Positions 44,081-53,939 of a stretch of DNA of 64,000 nt are shown piece by piece (position 1 is the first letter of the stretch; the number at the start of each line of letters is the position of its first letter). The position numbers and the translations under genes were made by a program. Location: positions 124,001-188,000 of the forward strand of contig NZ_CANMRY010000007.1 of the NCBI RefSeq assembly GCF_947500405.1, read 5' to 3'. The notes beneath the pieces are model-generated. The model saw only the letters and a list, made by a program, of their open reading frames with translations. It ran no database searches and was not told the origin of the DNA. The stretch comes from an uncultured Maribacter sp. Its GTDB lineage: Bacteria > Bacteroidota > Bacteroidia > Flavobacteriales > Flavobacteriaceae.

Positions 44081-46345
44081 TTAATCTTCTTTTTTACTTT
44101 CTCTTGGTTTTCTATCGTCTCTACGATTGTCACGTCCACGATTATCGCGTCCACGATTGTCTCTACCTCTGTTGTTATCTCTTGGAGGTCTTTCTACATA
44201 CCCTTCTGGTTTTGGTAAAAGAGCTTTACGAGAAACTTTTTCTTTACGAGTTCTTGGGTCTACTCCAAAGTACTTAACATCAAAAACATCTCCCATGTTT
44301 ACAACATCGGTTACGTTTTCTGTACGTTCCCAAGCTAGTTCAGATACGTGTAATAAAACTTCATTTCCTGGAGCATCTGTATATTCTACAACAGCACCAA
44401 AATCTAACATTTTAATTACTTTAACTTCGTAAACACTGCCTTTTTCGGGCTTAAATAGTAAAGAATCTATTTTAGCTTCTACAGCAGTAATACCTTCAGA
44501 ACCAGTTCCTAATATTTCAACAATACCTTCTTCTGTAACAGGGTCTTCATTTATAACAATTGTACATCCTGTTTCTTTTTGTAATTCTTGAATTACTTTT
44601 CCACCAGGACCAATTAATGCCCCAATAAAATCATTAGGAATACGTCTTGTAATCATTGTAGGAGCATGCTCCTTAACACCTGAGTTAGGAGAAGAAATAG
44701 TATCGGTAATTTTTCCTAAGATATGTAAACGTCCGTCACGAGCTTGTTTTAAAGCATTTACAAGAATTTCATAAGACAGTCCTTTTACTTTAATATCCAT
44801 TTGGCAAGCTGTAATACCATCTTCTGTACCTGTTACTTTAAAATCCATATCTCCTAAGTGATCTTCATCTCCTAAAATATCAGATAATACAGCATATTTT
44901 CCAGAATCTGCATCAGAGATAAGTCCCATTGCAATACCAGAAACAGGTTTCTTTAATTGAACACCAGCATCCATCATTGCCATTGTACCCGCGCATACTG
45001 TAGCCATAGAAGAAGAACCGTTGGATTCTAATATCTCAGAAACTACACGTACTGTATAAGGGCAATCTGCAGGTACCATTCCTTTTAATGCTCTTTGTGC
45101 TAAGTTACCATGACCTACTTCTCTACGAGAGGTACCTCTAATTGGTCTAGCTTCTCCAGTAGAAAAAGGAGGGAAATTATAGTGTAAATAGAAGGTTTCT
45201 TCACCTTCGTACGATGGCATATCTATTTGGTTAGCTTCTCTACTAGTACCTAAAGTTACTGTAGCTAAAGCTTGTGTTTCTCCACGTGTAAATATGGAAG
45301 AACCGTGAGTAGATGGTAAATAATCTACCTCACACCAAATTGGTCTAATCTCGTCAGTCTTACGACCATCTAAACGTAAACCTTCGTTTAAGGTTAAATC
45401 ACGTACGGCAGCTTTTTCAGCTTTGCTATAGTATTTAGAAATTAATCCACCAAAATCTTCTCTTTCTTCTTCAGAAAAAGAAGCGATTATTTCTTCTTTA
45501 ATTTCACCAAAAGCAGCGCTACGCTCATGTTTAGCAGAACCTGCTTGGGCAACAGCATATACTTTATCGTACGCCATGTCATGAATTTTCTTTGCTAAAT
45601 CAGCATCTTCTCTTTCTGGCTCGTATTCACGCGTTTCTTTTTTACCAAAAGCTTCGGCTAATTTAAGTTGAGCAGCACATTGTACTTTAATAGCTTCGTG
45701 CGCAAACTTAATAGCTTCGGTCATTTCTTCTTCAGAAATTTCATCCATCTCACCTTCCACCATCATTACAGAATCAGCAGATGCTCCGATCATCATATCA
45801 ATGTCAGACTCTTCTAATTGCGCTCTAGTTGGGTTAATGATGAATTCTCCATTTACACGACCTACTCTAGCTTCAGAGATAGCACATTCAAACGGAAAAT
45901 CTGATAACTGAATAGCAGCAGAAGCAGCTAAACCTGCCATAGCATCTGGCATAACATCTGGGTCATGAGACATTAACTGAATCATTACCTGAGTTTCAGA
46001 ATGGTAATCTTTTGGGAATAATGGGCGTAATACACGATCCACTAAACGCATTGTTAATACTTCACCGTCACTAGGTCTAGCTTCTCTTTTGAAGAAACCA
46101 CCAGGGTAACGGCCAGCAGCAGCAAATTTTTCTCTGTAATCTACCGTTAATGGTAAAAAGTCAACATCTGCTTGTTTGTAGTTGGAAACAACTGTACATA
46201 ATAACATACATTTTCCAGATTGAACAACAACAGAACCGTGTGCCTGTTTCGCCAATTTTCCGGTTTCGATAGAAATTTCTCTACCGTCCCCAAGGTCTAT
46301 GACCTCTTTAAATACTTTTGGAATCATAAATTCGATTTTACTCAT
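44081..46345 (-). CDS. pnp: Polyribonucleotide nucleotidyltransferase (PNPase)
   Basis: 754 aa exoribonuclease of the RNA degradosome. Two RNase PH domains (about residues 10-220 and 300-540), a KH domain ([15 protein letters not shown], about 565-620), an S1 domain (about 625-695), and a basic tail with RGRDN repeated. A second Met at 46327 ([13 protein letters not shown]) is the more usual flavobacterial start; either is possible. It lies 191 bp downstream of rpsO, the rpsO-pnp order seen in many bacteria, but a terminator separates them here. Confidence 0.95.
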   Translation of the reverse strand: MSKIEFMIPKVFKEVIDLGDGREISIETGKLAKQAHGSVVVQSGKCMLLCTVVSNYKQADVDFLPLTVDYREKFAAAGRYPGGFFKREARPSDGEVLTMRLVDRVLRPLFPKDYHSETQVMIQLMSHDPDVMPDAMAGLAASAAIQLSDFPFECAISEARVGRVNGEFIINPTRAQLEESDIDMMIGASADSVMMVEGEMDEISEEEMTEAIKFAHEAIKVQCAAQLKLAEAFGKKETREYEPEREDADLAKKIHDMAYDKVYAVAQAGSAKHERSAAFGEIKEEIIASFSEEEREDFGGLISKYYSKAEKAAVRDLTLNEGLRLDGRKTDEIRPIWCEVDYLPSTHGSSIFTRGETQALATVTLGTSREANQIDMPSYEGEETFYLHYNFPPFSTGEARPIRGTSRREVGHGNLAQRALKGMVPADCPYTVRVVSEILESNGSSSMATVCAGTMAMMDAGVQLKKPVSGIAMGLISDADSGKYAVLSDILGDEDHLGDMDFKVTGTEDGITACQMDIKVKGLSYEILVNALKQARDGRLHILGKITDTISSPNSGVKEHAPTMITRRIPNDFIGALIGPGGKVIQELQKETGCTIVINEDPVTEEGIVEILGTGSEGITAVEAKIDSLLFKPEKGSVYEVKVIKMLDFGAVVEYTDAPGNEVLLHVSELAWERTENVTDVVNMGDVFDVKYFGVDPRTRKEKVSRKALLPKPEGYVERPPRDNNRGRDNRGRDNRGRDNRRDDRKPRESKKED

Positions 46346-46460
46346 GTCTATTTTTTACATGAGTGTTAAACAATGGTCTTTTGTCTTGTTAGACAAATTG
46401 TGTGTTGTGTTGTTGTGTGGACCAATGAAAAACTATACGTAGCTTTTTGTGTTTGTTCTT

Positions 46461-46476
46461 CCTAAAATATTTTAGG
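46461..46476. repeat. 16-bp perfect palindrome between rpsO terminator and pnp
   Basis: CCTAAAATATTTTAGG is perfectly self-complementary and lies about 115 bp before the pnp start. Candidate operator or RNA hairpin in a pnp leader. No exact -7 element was found for pnp. Confidence 0.45.
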
Positions 46477-46505
46477 TTTTACCTCTTGAACAGTAGAGTA
46501 TATTA

Positions 46506-46532
46506 AAAAGGGGAAGCAATGCTTCCCCTTTT
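46506..46532 (-). terminator. Terminator of rpsO
   Basis: Perfect 12-bp stem, AAAAGGGGAAGC (46506-46517) with GCTTCCCCTTTT (46521-46532), very tight 3-nt loop, T run on the minus strand, 5 bp after the rpsO stop. Confidence 0.88.
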
Positions 46533-46536
46533 AAAA

Positions 46537-46806
46537 TTATTTTCTAATACCTAATTCTACAATTAGTTCACGATATTTTACAATATCTTTTTTCTTTAAA
46601 TAATCTAAAAGACTTCTTCTTTTACCTACTAATTTTACAAGAGAACGCTCTGTGTTAAAATCTTTATGATTTTTTTTAAGGTGTCCTGTTAGGTGGTTTA
46701 TACGGTGTGTGAACAACGCAATTTGACCTTCAGTAGAACCTGTGTTCTCTGCTTTTCCGCCGTGTTTTGCAAAAATTTCGGCTTTTATTTCTTTTGTTAA
46801 ATACAT
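46537..46806 (-). CDS. rpsO: 30S ribosomal protein S15
   Basis: 89 aa, standard S15. Conserved helices include IFAKHGGKAENTGSTEGQIALFTHRINHLTGHLKKNHKDF and LVKLVGKRRSLLDYLKKKD, which bind the 16S three-way junction. It is transcribed from the -7 element at 46861-46868, and the predicted mRNA opens with a perfect 7-bp hairpin. Confidence 0.97.
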   Translation of the reverse strand: MYLTKEIKAEIFAKHGGKAENTGSTEGQIALFTHRINHLTGHLKKNHKDFNTERSLVKLVGKRRSLLDYLKKKDIVKYRELIVELGIRK

Positions 46807-46838
46807 TCCAATATTATTTTAAATGATTTTTATGTACA

Positions 46839-46855
46839 AGATTGATTTTCAATCT
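46839..46855 (-). promoter_or_regulatory. 5'-terminal hairpin in the predicted rpsO leader
   Basis: AGATTGA (46839-46845) pairs with TCAATCT (46849-46855) around TTT. With a start about 7 nt beyond the -7 element the transcript begins right at this stem. S15 represses its own mRNA in other bacteria through leader structure, so this is a candidate site. Confidence 0.5.
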
Positions 46856-46860
46856 GGGCG

Positions 46861-46868
46861 CAAATATA
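46861..46868 (-). promoter_or_regulatory. -7 element upstream of rpsO
   Basis: TATATTTG on the minus strand, exact consensus, 54 bp before the rpsO start. Confidence 0.6.
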
Positions 46869-46902
46869 ACTTTTTTTAAATTAAAATTATACTAAGTATA
46901 AA

Positions 46903-46940
46903 AAAAGTGCTACACTAGTATAAACTTGCGTAGCACTTTT
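46903..46940 (-). terminator. Terminator of the fbaA-accD unit
   Basis: Perfect 11-bp stem, AAAAGTGCTAC (46903-46913) with GTAGCACTTTT (46930-46940), 16-nt loop, T run on the minus strand. Confidence 0.75.
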
Positions 46941-46944
46941 ACTT

Positions 46945-46975
46945 GTAAGACTTAATTTATCTAATTAAGTCTTAC
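46945..46975 (-). repeat. 13-bp inverted repeat over the accD stop codon
   Basis: GTAAGACTTAATT (46945-46957) pairs perfectly with AATTAAGTCTTAC (46963-46975), 5-nt loop; the accD stop (46961-46963) lies at the loop edge. It precedes the terminator by 5 bp and may protect the 3' end. Confidence 0.6.
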
Positions 46976-47824
46976 TTTATTATTCTGAATTAAATCTATA
47001 TATAGATTTATGTTCTTTTTTAAATCTCTTCTATGTGAAATAAAATCTAAAAAGCCGTGTTCCAGTAAAAATTCTGAGGTTTGAAAACCTTCTGGAAGGT
47101 CTTTTCCTGTAAAATCTTTTACAATTCTAGGGCCTGCAAAGCCAATTAATGCACCAGGTTCAGAAATATTAATATCTCCAAGCATTGCATAAGAAGCTGT
47201 TGTGCCACCAGTAGTTGGATCTGTACATAAAGAAATGTACGGTATGCCTGCTTCCGCCAATTGTGCTAGTTTAGCAGATGTTTTTGCTAATTGCATTAAA
47301 GAAAGAGCGGCTTCCATCATACGAGCACCTCCAGATTTTGATATCATTAAAAATGGTATCTTGTTTTTTATGGAATAATCTATGCCTCTTGCTATTTTTT
47401 CTCCTACAACACTACCCATGGAGCCACCAATAAAGCCAAAATCCATACAGCAGATAACAAGTTTTTTGCCAGAAGAAAGACCTACGGCTGTACGCACAGC
47501 ATCTTTTAATCCTGTTTTCTTTTGAGCGTCTTTTAAACGATCAGAATATTTTTTAGTATCCTCAAATTTAAGTGGGTCTTTTGAACTTAATTTTGCATCA
47601 AGCTCTTCAAATATATTTTCATCAAAAAGAATTTCAAAGTACTCTTTGCTACCAATTCTTACATGGTAATCATCTTCTGGACTTACGTAAAAGTTTTTGG
47701 CTAACTCATCAGATTCTACAATTTTACCTGTTGGGGACTTATACCACAGTCCTTTAGGAGTGTCTTTCTTTTCTTCTGTAGAGGTCTGTATTCCTTTTTC
47801 TGTTCTTTTAAACCAAGCCGTCAT
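46961..47824 (-). CDS. accD: Acetyl-CoA carboxylase carboxyltransferase subunit beta, zinc finger lost
   Basis: 287 aa. With AccA it transfers CO2 from carboxybiotin to acetyl-CoA. The crotonase-fold core is intact: [61 protein letters not shown]. The N-terminal four-Cys zinc finger is gone while its flanks remain: KSPT-GKI replaces KCPxCGKI (S30 for Cys, second Cys deleted), and [11 protein letters not shown] replaces VCPKCxHHxRI (S48 and D51 for Cys). It follows fbaA by 36 bp, probably in one unit. Confidence 0.94.
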   Translation of the reverse strand: MTAWFKRTEKGIQTSTEEKKDTPKGLWYKSPTGKIVESDELAKNFYVSPEDDYHVRIGSKEYFEILFDENIFEELDAKLSSKDPLKFEDTKKYSDRLKDAQKKTGLKDAVRTAVGLSSGKKLVICCMDFGFIGGSMGSVVGEKIARGIDYSIKNKIPFLMISKSGGARMMEAALSLMQLAKTSAKLAQLAEAGIPYISLCTDPTTGGTTASYAMLGDINISEPGALIGFAGPRIVKDFTGKDLPEGFQTSEFLLEHGFLDFISHRRDLKKNINLYIDLIQNNKVRLN

Positions 47825-47860
47825 ATTTTCAAATTAGGTGTTGTTAGATTTACTTTGGGG

Positions 47861-48928
47861 CTACAATGTATTAACATTGTTTAAATCTTCAAAGGCTTTT
47901 TTCAATCTTTCTACAAAAGATTTTTCTCCTTCACGTAACCAAACTCTTGGGTCATAGAATTTTTTATTAGGCTCATCTGCCCCTTTAGGGTTTCCTATTT
48001 GTCCTTGTAAGTAATCTTTTTTATCTTGAATATAATCTCTTACCCCTGCTAAGAATGCATATTGTAAATCTGTATCTATATTCATTTTTATTACTCCGTA
48101 GCTAATACCTTCACGAATTTCTTCTACAGTTGATCCTGATCCACCATGGAATACAAAATCTATGTGATTATGCTCTACATTGTATTTTTTAGATATATAC
48201 TCTTGAGAGTTTAAAAGAATTTTTGGAGTTAATTTTACATTTCCAGGCTTATAAACACCGTGAACATTACCAAAAGCGGCAGCAATTGTAAATCTAGGGC
48301 TTACTTTAGAAAGTTCCTCATAAGCATAAGCAACTTCTTCTGGTTGTGTATACAATTTAGAATCATCTACATCAGAATTGTCTACACCATCTTCTTCGCC
48401 ACCTGTAATTCCTAATTCTATTTCTAAAGTCATATCCATTTTGCTCATGCGCTCAAGATATCCTTTACATATTTCTATATTTTCTTCTAAAGGTTCTTCA
48501 GAAAGATCTATCATATGAGAACTAAAAAGAGATTTTCCAGTTTCTGCATAATGCTTTTCACTAGCGTCTAAAAGACCATCTATCCATGGTAATAATTTTT
48601 TAGCACAGTGATCTGTATGTAAAATAACTGTTGCTCCATAAGCTTCAGCTAATTGGTGAACATGTTTTGCTCCTGCAATAGCTCCTTGTATAGCAGCATT
48701 TTGACCTTCATTAGAAAGACCTTTACCTGCATTAAATTGAGCTCCCCCATTGGAGAATTGAATAATTACTGGAGCATTTAAACTTGCAGCAGTTTCTAAT
48801 ACACCATTAATAGTGTCTGATCCAATAACGTTTACAGCTGGTAGAGCAAATCTTTTTTCTTTTGCGTAATTAAAAATTTCTTGAACTTGATCTCCAGTTG
48901 CAACTCCTGGTTTTATGTTGTGAGCCAT
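47861..48928 (-). CDS. fbaA: Fructose-bisphosphate aldolase, class II
   Basis: 355 aa zinc aldolase of glycolysis and gluconeogenesis, cleaving or forming fructose-1,6-bisphosphate. The metal/catalytic segment HTDHCAKKLLPWIDGLL, the EIELGITGGEEDGVD segment, NVHGVYKPGN, and FHGGSGST match the class IIA (FbaA) form. Its catalytic zinc ligands (His residues) are conserved, unlike the structural zinc fingers of DnaG and AccD. The promoter candidate lies 38 bp upstream. Confidence 0.95.
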   Translation of the reverse strand: MAHNIKPGVATGDQVQEIFNYAKEKRFALPAVNVIGSDTINGVLETAASLNAPVIIQFSNGGAQFNAGKGLSNEGQNAAIQGAIAGAKHVHQLAEAYGATVILHTDHCAKKLLPWIDGLLDASEKHYAETGKSLFSSHMIDLSEEPLEENIEICKGYLERMSKMDMTLEIELGITGGEEDGVDNSDVDDSKLYTQPEEVAYAYEELSKVSPRFTIAAAFGNVHGVYKPGNVKLTPKILLNSQEYISKKYNVEHNHIDFVFHGGSGSTVEEIREGISYGVIKMNIDTDLQYAFLAGVRDYIQDKKDYLQGQIGNPKGADEPNKKFYDPRVWLREGEKSFVERLKKAFEDLNNVNTL

Positions 48929-48965
48929 TTTTTATTTGTTAAAAGTTTAAAAAAAAATTGAGTAA

Positions 48966-48973
48966 CAAAAGTA
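48966..48973 (-). promoter_or_regulatory. -7 element upstream of fbaA
   Basis: TACTTTTG on the minus strand, exact TAnnTTTG, 37 bp before the start. Confidence 0.5.
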
Positions 48974-49079
48974 TTAAAAATTATTCATAGGTAATTGTCT
49001 TTTTGTTTGTAAACAAGGAGTTTAGTGTGTATAAATAGTCTATAACGTTTGCGTTTGTTAAAAAAAAACAAATAAGAGT

Positions 49080-51659
49080 TTAAAATGGGTAATTAATACC
49101 AATTTGAAGTACCGAATTTGCAAAATTATAGTCTCTGAACCATCTTTTTGAGGTTATTTCGGCTGGGTTATAGGTTTTAAACCCTAAATCTACTCTAAAA
49201 ATAAAATAAGTAGCGTCATACCGTACTCCAAAACCAGTTCCTAAAGCAATATCTTTTAAAGATTCTATACCATTAAAGGTAGCATTGGGGTCTTCTACAT
49301 TATCAAAAACGTTCCAAATGTTTCCAGCATCAGCAAAAATAGCGCCATTAAAATTTCCTAAAACAGGAAATCTGTATTCAAGATTTAAAGCAATTTTAAA
49401 GTTAGCCTCGTTAAAATCATTAATTGCATCTGTTTTTCCTGGCCCCAGAGAGTATGGAAACCAAGCTCTATTGTCATTAGAACCACCAGCAAAATAACTG
49501 CGAACAAAAGGGATGTTTTCTGAGTTTCCGTAAGGTATCGCAATTCCTGTAAAACTCCTAAAAGCTAATACGTTAGATTGGTTTAGATCCCAATACTTAA
49601 TATAATCTAATTCGGTTTTAATATATTGAGAGTAGGGTACATTAAAAACAAGAAGCTGTTTATCATCATTTTCTTTAAATGGGGTAAGATAGGATAGTCC
49701 AGACAAAAAATTACCTGCACTTTCTAGTTTAAACCTAAATTGATAATAATTATTATCCGTGATTCCTTTTTTATTGTTTTTTGAGTAGGTGTAGTTACTA
49801 GCAAAAATTAAATTGTTTTCAGTTAACCTTTCTTGTCTTTCTTTAATGCTTCTAACATTGTCTTTATCTTCGGTAGTAGTGGCAATTTCGTTATTTAGAA
49901 CAGCATTCATGAAGCCATTTGTACCTTCAGGGATTGTTAGAGCAGTATTAGTACTCCCATCTTCAGTTCTAAAAAAATTACTTAGTTCGGGTAGTGTTTC
50001 GTAATTATCAGCTATTTTATCAAGATTGTTATAGGAGCTTTGGTAAACCTCAAAAAAGCGATTTGTATTCTTATTGTTTACATATTGTATGTTTAGAAGT
50101 TCCACAGTATTTTGTTTAAAATCTGACGGAGTCCAATTGTAACCGAGAATGGTATTAAATGTTTGTTTATCTAAACCTATATTTTTTTGAAAGCTTGTTC
50201 CTATTGTTGCTCTTGTTTGTGGTAAAAAGTAATTAGGAATTATTTTATCCGTATTAATAAACGGAAGCCAAATTCTAGGAAAATTAAGATTAATATCACC
50301 GCCTATTTCAGAGAAAAAATTATCTAAAAGTGTAGAGTTACTTAATAATCCAAAGGTTCCTTTAGCAGATAGGCTAAGTGTTTCTGCCCCGTTAAAGATA
50401 TTACGCATTAGTAAGGAGCTTCCAAAACCAACACCTAATCTTCTTATATTAGATCTTGTTATTTCTAAATTTGTTTCTAAAGCGTACTTAGACCTGCTAG
50501 CTAAGTATACATTGGCATCTAGGGTGTTATTTTCTTGGTCAAAATTTATACTTGGGTACTTAAAAACATTTAAACTAGTAATTTGTCTGTAAGTTCTTAT
50601 TTTATCTATGTCTCTATAAATACTATCTTTTTTAAAAAAAATAGCATTAACAAGTGTTTTGGGTTTGTATCTTAATTTGTCTTTATAATAGATGGTATAA
50701 TTGTTATACTCTATAGATTGTTGATTGTTTTCTTCACCATCATATAAATAATCGGTATAAATATTGACTTTGTTAAATTTTGAAATTTTATAATTAGATG
50801 TAGTTATGGCACTGTCTCCTCTTACTTTAAGACCAGCAATAACTAATTCTACATTCATTAATTGGTCATTAGCAATTTTAGTAGTATCGGTGGCTATATC
50901 ATAACTAATAGAACTTTCTTGAAAATTGTAAATACCATTATTTCTAAAAATATAGGTTAGTCTTTCTCTTTCGTTATTAAAGTTATTTAAATCAAACTGT
51001 TGGCCAGATTTGACAAAAGAATTTGATTTATGAGCTAAGTAAATAGAATCTATTACCGTAGAAGTAATTTTTTTGGAAACAGAGTCTAATTTAAAAGGCT
51101 TTCCTAAAGCTACTTTATAATTAATAGCGGCTCTTTTTTTTCTTTTACTAGAATCTATTTCAAAAGTAGTGTTGTTGTTAAAATAGCCTTTGGTATCGTA
51201 GTAAGCGCTTAGTCTTTCTAATGTTTTAGTTGTTTTAGAAGAGTCAATTATAGAAGGTGCTTCTCCAATGTTTTTTAACCAAACACTCATTCCTTTTACT
51301 ATAAAAGATTCTCCAAGTCTATTAACTTGTTTTTGGGATAATAGATTAACCAGTCTTTGTTCTCTTTTTTCTTTTTTATATAACCAATTTTGAAAAGAGG
51401 AATCTGGATTTTTTTTAGCCAGATTGTATAGGTTTAGACGTAGAGGGTAGCCCAATATGGTGCTGTTCTTTTTTTGAACAATAAGACTTTCTACATCTTC
51501 ATCGTTTATTTTTTGATTATTCGTATAAACATTGTTTTTTGTAAGCAGCAAATCATTGTCTCCAACTCTTTTTAATGCATTGCAGGAAGTAATTGCTATA
51601 GCAAAAAATAATAAGCTTATTTTAGCAATGTTTTTTTTAAAGCGCCACAAAATCCTCAT
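49080..51659 (-). CDS. tamL: Omp85-family outer-membrane lipoprotein, TamA-like (TamL)
   Basis: About 859 aa from the Met at 51659; the longer frame to 51701 would overlap the divergent methylase and add a non-signal N-terminus. From 51659 the signal ends in IAITSC, giving a lipidated Cys, a feature of TamL. POTRA-like repeats occupy about residues 30-390 and the 16-stranded barrel the rest, ending in YPF with the C-terminal aromatic. With TamB such proteins insert outer-membrane proteins. No tamB is in the window. Confidence 0.85.
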   Translation of the reverse strand: MRILWRFKKNIAKISLLFFAIAITSCNALKRVGDNDLLLTKNNVYTNNQKINDEDVESLIVQKKNSTILGYPLRLNLYNLAKKNPDSSFQNWLYKKEKREQRLVNLLSQKQVNRLGESFIVKGMSVWLKNIGEAPSIIDSSKTTKTLERLSAYYDTKGYFNNNTTFEIDSSKRKKRAAINYKVALGKPFKLDSVSKKITSTVIDSIYLAHKSNSFVKSGQQFDLNNFNNERERLTYIFRNNGIYNFQESSISYDIATDTTKIANDQLMNVELVIAGLKVRGDSAITTSNYKISKFNKVNIYTDYLYDGEENNQQSIEYNNYTIYYKDKLRYKPKTLVNAIFFKKDSIYRDIDKIRTYRQITSLNVFKYPSINFDQENNTLDANVYLASRSKYALETNLEITRSNIRRLGVGFGSSLLMRNIFNGAETLSLSAKGTFGLLSNSTLLDNFFSEIGGDINLNFPRIWLPFINTDKIIPNYFLPQTRATIGTSFQKNIGLDKQTFNTILGYNWTPSDFKQNTVELLNIQYVNNKNTNRFFEVYQSSYNNLDKIADNYETLPELSNFFRTEDGSTNTALTIPEGTNGFMNAVLNNEIATTTEDKDNVRSIKERQERLTENNLIFASNYTYSKNNKKGITDNNYYQFRFKLESAGNFLSGLSYLTPFKENDDKQLLVFNVPYSQYIKTELDYIKYWDLNQSNVLAFRSFTGIAIPYGNSENIPFVRSYFAGGSNDNRAWFPYSLGPGKTDAINDFNEANFKIALNLEYRFPVLGNFNGAIFADAGNIWNVFDNVEDPNATFNGIESLKDIALGTGFGVRYDATYFIFRVDLGFKTYNPAEITSKRWFRDYNFANSVLQIGINYPF

Positions 51660-51683
51660 AGAAATCAAAAATACATTATTTGT

Positions 51684-52412
51684 ATGGTTGTTAAAAGCCA
51701 AATAAAACTTATAAGAAGTCTACAGCAAAAAAAATGCCGAATTGAGCATAAAATGTTCGTTGTAGAAGGAAAAAAAACGGTGAACGAGTTATTGGCTTCT
51801 AAAATAAGGACTTATAAAGTGTTTAGTACCGATGAAAATTATAAAAAAGAAATTGGGGGAATTTGCGACCTAATAAGTGTTAAAGAGTTAAGTCAAATTA
51901 GCTCTTTAAAAAACCCTAGTTCTGTTTTAGGAGTTTTTTATATTCCAGAGCCTTCAAAAATTGATAAGGAAGATTGGGTAGTTGTTTTAGATGATGTTCG
52001 CGACCCAGGAAATTTGGGTACAATAATTAGATTATGCGATTGGTTTGGGATAAAAAACTTAATTTGTTCTGCAACTACGGTAGATTGTTATAACCCTAAA
52101 GTTTTGCAAGCTACAATGGGGTCTATTACAAGAGTGAATATTACCTATATGGATATTTCTTCCTTTTTAAGAGAGTGTAATATACCTGTTTATGGAACTT
52201 TTATGAATGGAGAGGTGGTTTATACACAAACTTTGCCTAAGAAAGGTGTTTTGGTAATGGGTAATGAAGCCAACGGCATTTCTAAAAATATAGAAAATAG
52301 TTGTACTAATAAAATTGCAATTCCGCAGTTTGGTACATCTACCACCGAAAGTTTAAATGTAGCAACTGCAACCTCAATTTTATTAAATGAAATACGAAGA
52401 AGTAGTTTTTAA
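51684..52412 (+). CDS. TrmH/SpoU-family RNA 2'-O-methyltransferase
   Basis: 242 aa. N-terminal RNA-binding substrate domain (RRSLQQKKCRIEHKMFVVEGKK-like start; here RSLQQKKCRIEHKMFVVEG), then the SPOUT domain with motif 1 LDDVRDPGNLGTIIR, motif 2 VMGNEANGIS and motif 3 ESLNVATATSILL. These match RlmB/TrmH relatives, but which rRNA or tRNA position is modified cannot be said. It is divergent from tamL (starts 24 bp apart). Confidence 0.88.
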   Translation: MVVKSQIKLIRSLQQKKCRIEHKMFVVEGKKTVNELLASKIRTYKVFSTDENYKKEIGGICDLISVKELSQISSLKNPSSVLGVFYIPEPSKIDKEDWVVVLDDVRDPGNLGTIIRLCDWFGIKNLICSATTVDCYNPKVLQATMGSITRVNITYMDISSFLRECNIPVYGTFMNGEVVYTQTLPKKGVLVMGNEANGISKNIENSCTNKIAIPQFGTSTTESLNVATATSILLNEIRRSSF

Positions 52413-52418
52413 AAGAAA

Positions 52419-53174
52419 CTATTCAAAAGTAAAGTTTATAAAAAGCCCTCTAGTTTGCATCATGTCAATATTCCCAGTCCAAGGACTATTAGGGTCTACA
52501 TCTTTAACTAGTTCATCTGTTAATGCAAAAACACCGCGTATAGATGGGGAGAATTTAAAATATTCTAAATAAAAATCTATACCAAAACCAATTTCATAGT
52601 TGTATACCGATTTTTTCATTCTAAAGGTGCCGGCAGAGTTATCATCTAAACTAGTTTCGTTACTTCCTAAATTCATGGAAGTAGAAACACCACCAACCAA
52701 ATAAGGTTTCCAGTTTCCAAGTCTTTTGGTACTGGCTTTTAGTAACAATGGAAAATTAATATAGGTAGATTTTACTTCTCTTATAGCATCTCTTTTTTCA
52801 GTAAAACCGGTAAATCCAAGATTTCTAGAGGTGTATGATAGCCCAGGCTCAAATCTAAGGTCTAAATGGTTGTTTAGGCGTAGTTCCCCAATTAATCCAA
52901 CATTAAAGCCTATGCTTTTTTCTACTAGAATATCTGGAGCATTATTTATATAGCTAAATTTAAAATCATATTGATTAAAACCTAAATAATACCCCCAATT
53001 TAATAATGGTTCGTCTTCTGTTTCTAAATTAAGAACAGGTTTCTCATTAAATTGAGCTGATAAATTATTAGAAATAAAAAACAATCCCAATAACAAAGAA
53101 AAGAGCAACGTCTTTCTTATGCTGTTTAATGAGAATTTATTTTTTAATGTAGTATAAAATACTTTTATTGCCAT
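52419..53174 (-). CDS. porT: Type IX secretion/gliding outer-membrane protein PorT
   Basis: 251 aa with a signal peptide (hydrophobic residues about 20-38, ending NLSAQ) and an outer-membrane beta-barrel. The GYYLGFNQYDFKFSY strand, LRFEPGLSYTSRNL and the final RGLFINFTFE strand fit PorT/SprT. The next gene upstream on the strand is ubiE, an order also seen in F. johnsoniae. PorT is needed for T9SS assembly. It ends 6 bp from the convergent methylase with no terminator. Confidence 0.88.
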   Translation of the reverse strand: MAIKVFYTTLKNKFSLNSIRKTLLFSLLLGLFFISNNLSAQFNEKPVLNLETEDEPLLNWGYYLGFNQYDFKFSYINNAPDILVEKSIGFNVGLIGELRLNNHLDLRFEPGLSYTSRNLGFTGFTEKRDAIREVKSTYINFPLLLKASTKRLGNWKPYLVGGVSTSMNLGSNETSLDDNSAGTFRMKKSVYNYEIGFGIDFYLEYFKFSPSIRGVFALTDELVKDVDPNSPWTGNIDMMQTRGLFINFTFE

Positions 53175-53195
53175 AATTTCACTGCCCTTTATTGG

Positions 53196-53924
53196 CTATT
53201 TGGTAGCAACATATATTGTTGCAACACCAAAAGTTTGAGGTTTATTAACTACATCTATAAACCCAATTTTGCGTAAAATATTGTTGAAGTTTTCTCCATG
53301 AGGAAAAACAGAGGCAGATTCACTTAAATAAGCGTAAGCAGAACGGTCTTTAGAAAAGATTCTTCCAATAAGCGGTAATATTCTTTTTGTGTAAAAACTG
53401 TAGCCTTGTTTGTATGGTGTTTTTGTAGGAACTGAAGTCTCTAAAACAACAAAAGAACCATTTGGTTTTAATACTCTAAAAATTTCGGCTAATCCTTTTT
53501 CTAGAGTTTCAAAATTACGAACACCAAAAGCAACAGTAACAGCATCAAAAGAGTTGTCCTTAAATGGTAAATTTTCGCTGTCACCTACCACCATTTCTAT
53601 GGTGTTTGCTAGTTTTTTATCTTTAATTTTGTCTTTTCCAACTTCTAACATTCCAGGGGAAATATCTAATCCAACTATTTTAGAAGCGCCAGTCTTTACC
53701 ATATTTATTGCTAAATCACCGGTTCCAGTTGCAATATCTAAAATAGAATTTGGTTTGTTTTTGGTTAAAATAGCAACAACTCTATTTCTCCATTTAATAT
53801 CAATTCCAAAAGAAATTACACGGTTTAAGCCATCGTAGTTTTTAGAGATGTTGTTAAACATTTGCGTAACCTGTTCTTTTTTTCCTAGGTCAGAGTCTTT
53901 GTATGGTGTAACCCTTTTGGTCAT
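53196..53924 (-). CDS. ubiE: Demethylmenaquinone methyltransferase
   Basis: SAM-dependent enzyme, the last step of menaquinone synthesis (MenG/UbiE); 242 aa from the ATG at 53924. A TTG at 53942 would extend it by six residues, but that TTG is part of the -7 element at 53940-53947. SAM-binding [21 protein letters not shown], and the family pattern [24 protein letters not shown] are present. It is first in an operon with porT. Confidence 0.94.
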   Translation of the reverse strand: MTKRVTPYKDSDLGKKEQVTQMFNNISKNYDGLNRVISFGIDIKWRNRVVAILTKNKPNSILDIATGTGDLAINMVKTGASKIVGLDISPGMLEVGKDKIKDKKLANTIEMVVGDSENLPFKDNSFDAVTVAFGVRNFETLEKGLAEIFRVLKPNGSFVVLETSVPTKTPYKQGYSFYTKRILPLIGRIFSKDRSAYAYLSESASVFPHGENFNNILRKIGFIDVVNKPQTFGVATIYVATK

Positions 53925-53939
53925 TTTTTCAATTTTTGG

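Noticed and set aside
51660..51701. Upstream ATG extending TamL by 14 residues
   Set aside because: It would overlap the divergent methylase and bury the lipoprotein signal; the Met at 51659 gives a normal lipobox distance.
53410..53838. 142-aa plus-strand ORF opposite ubiE
   Set aside because: Antisense shadow of ubiE without its own promoter or homology.
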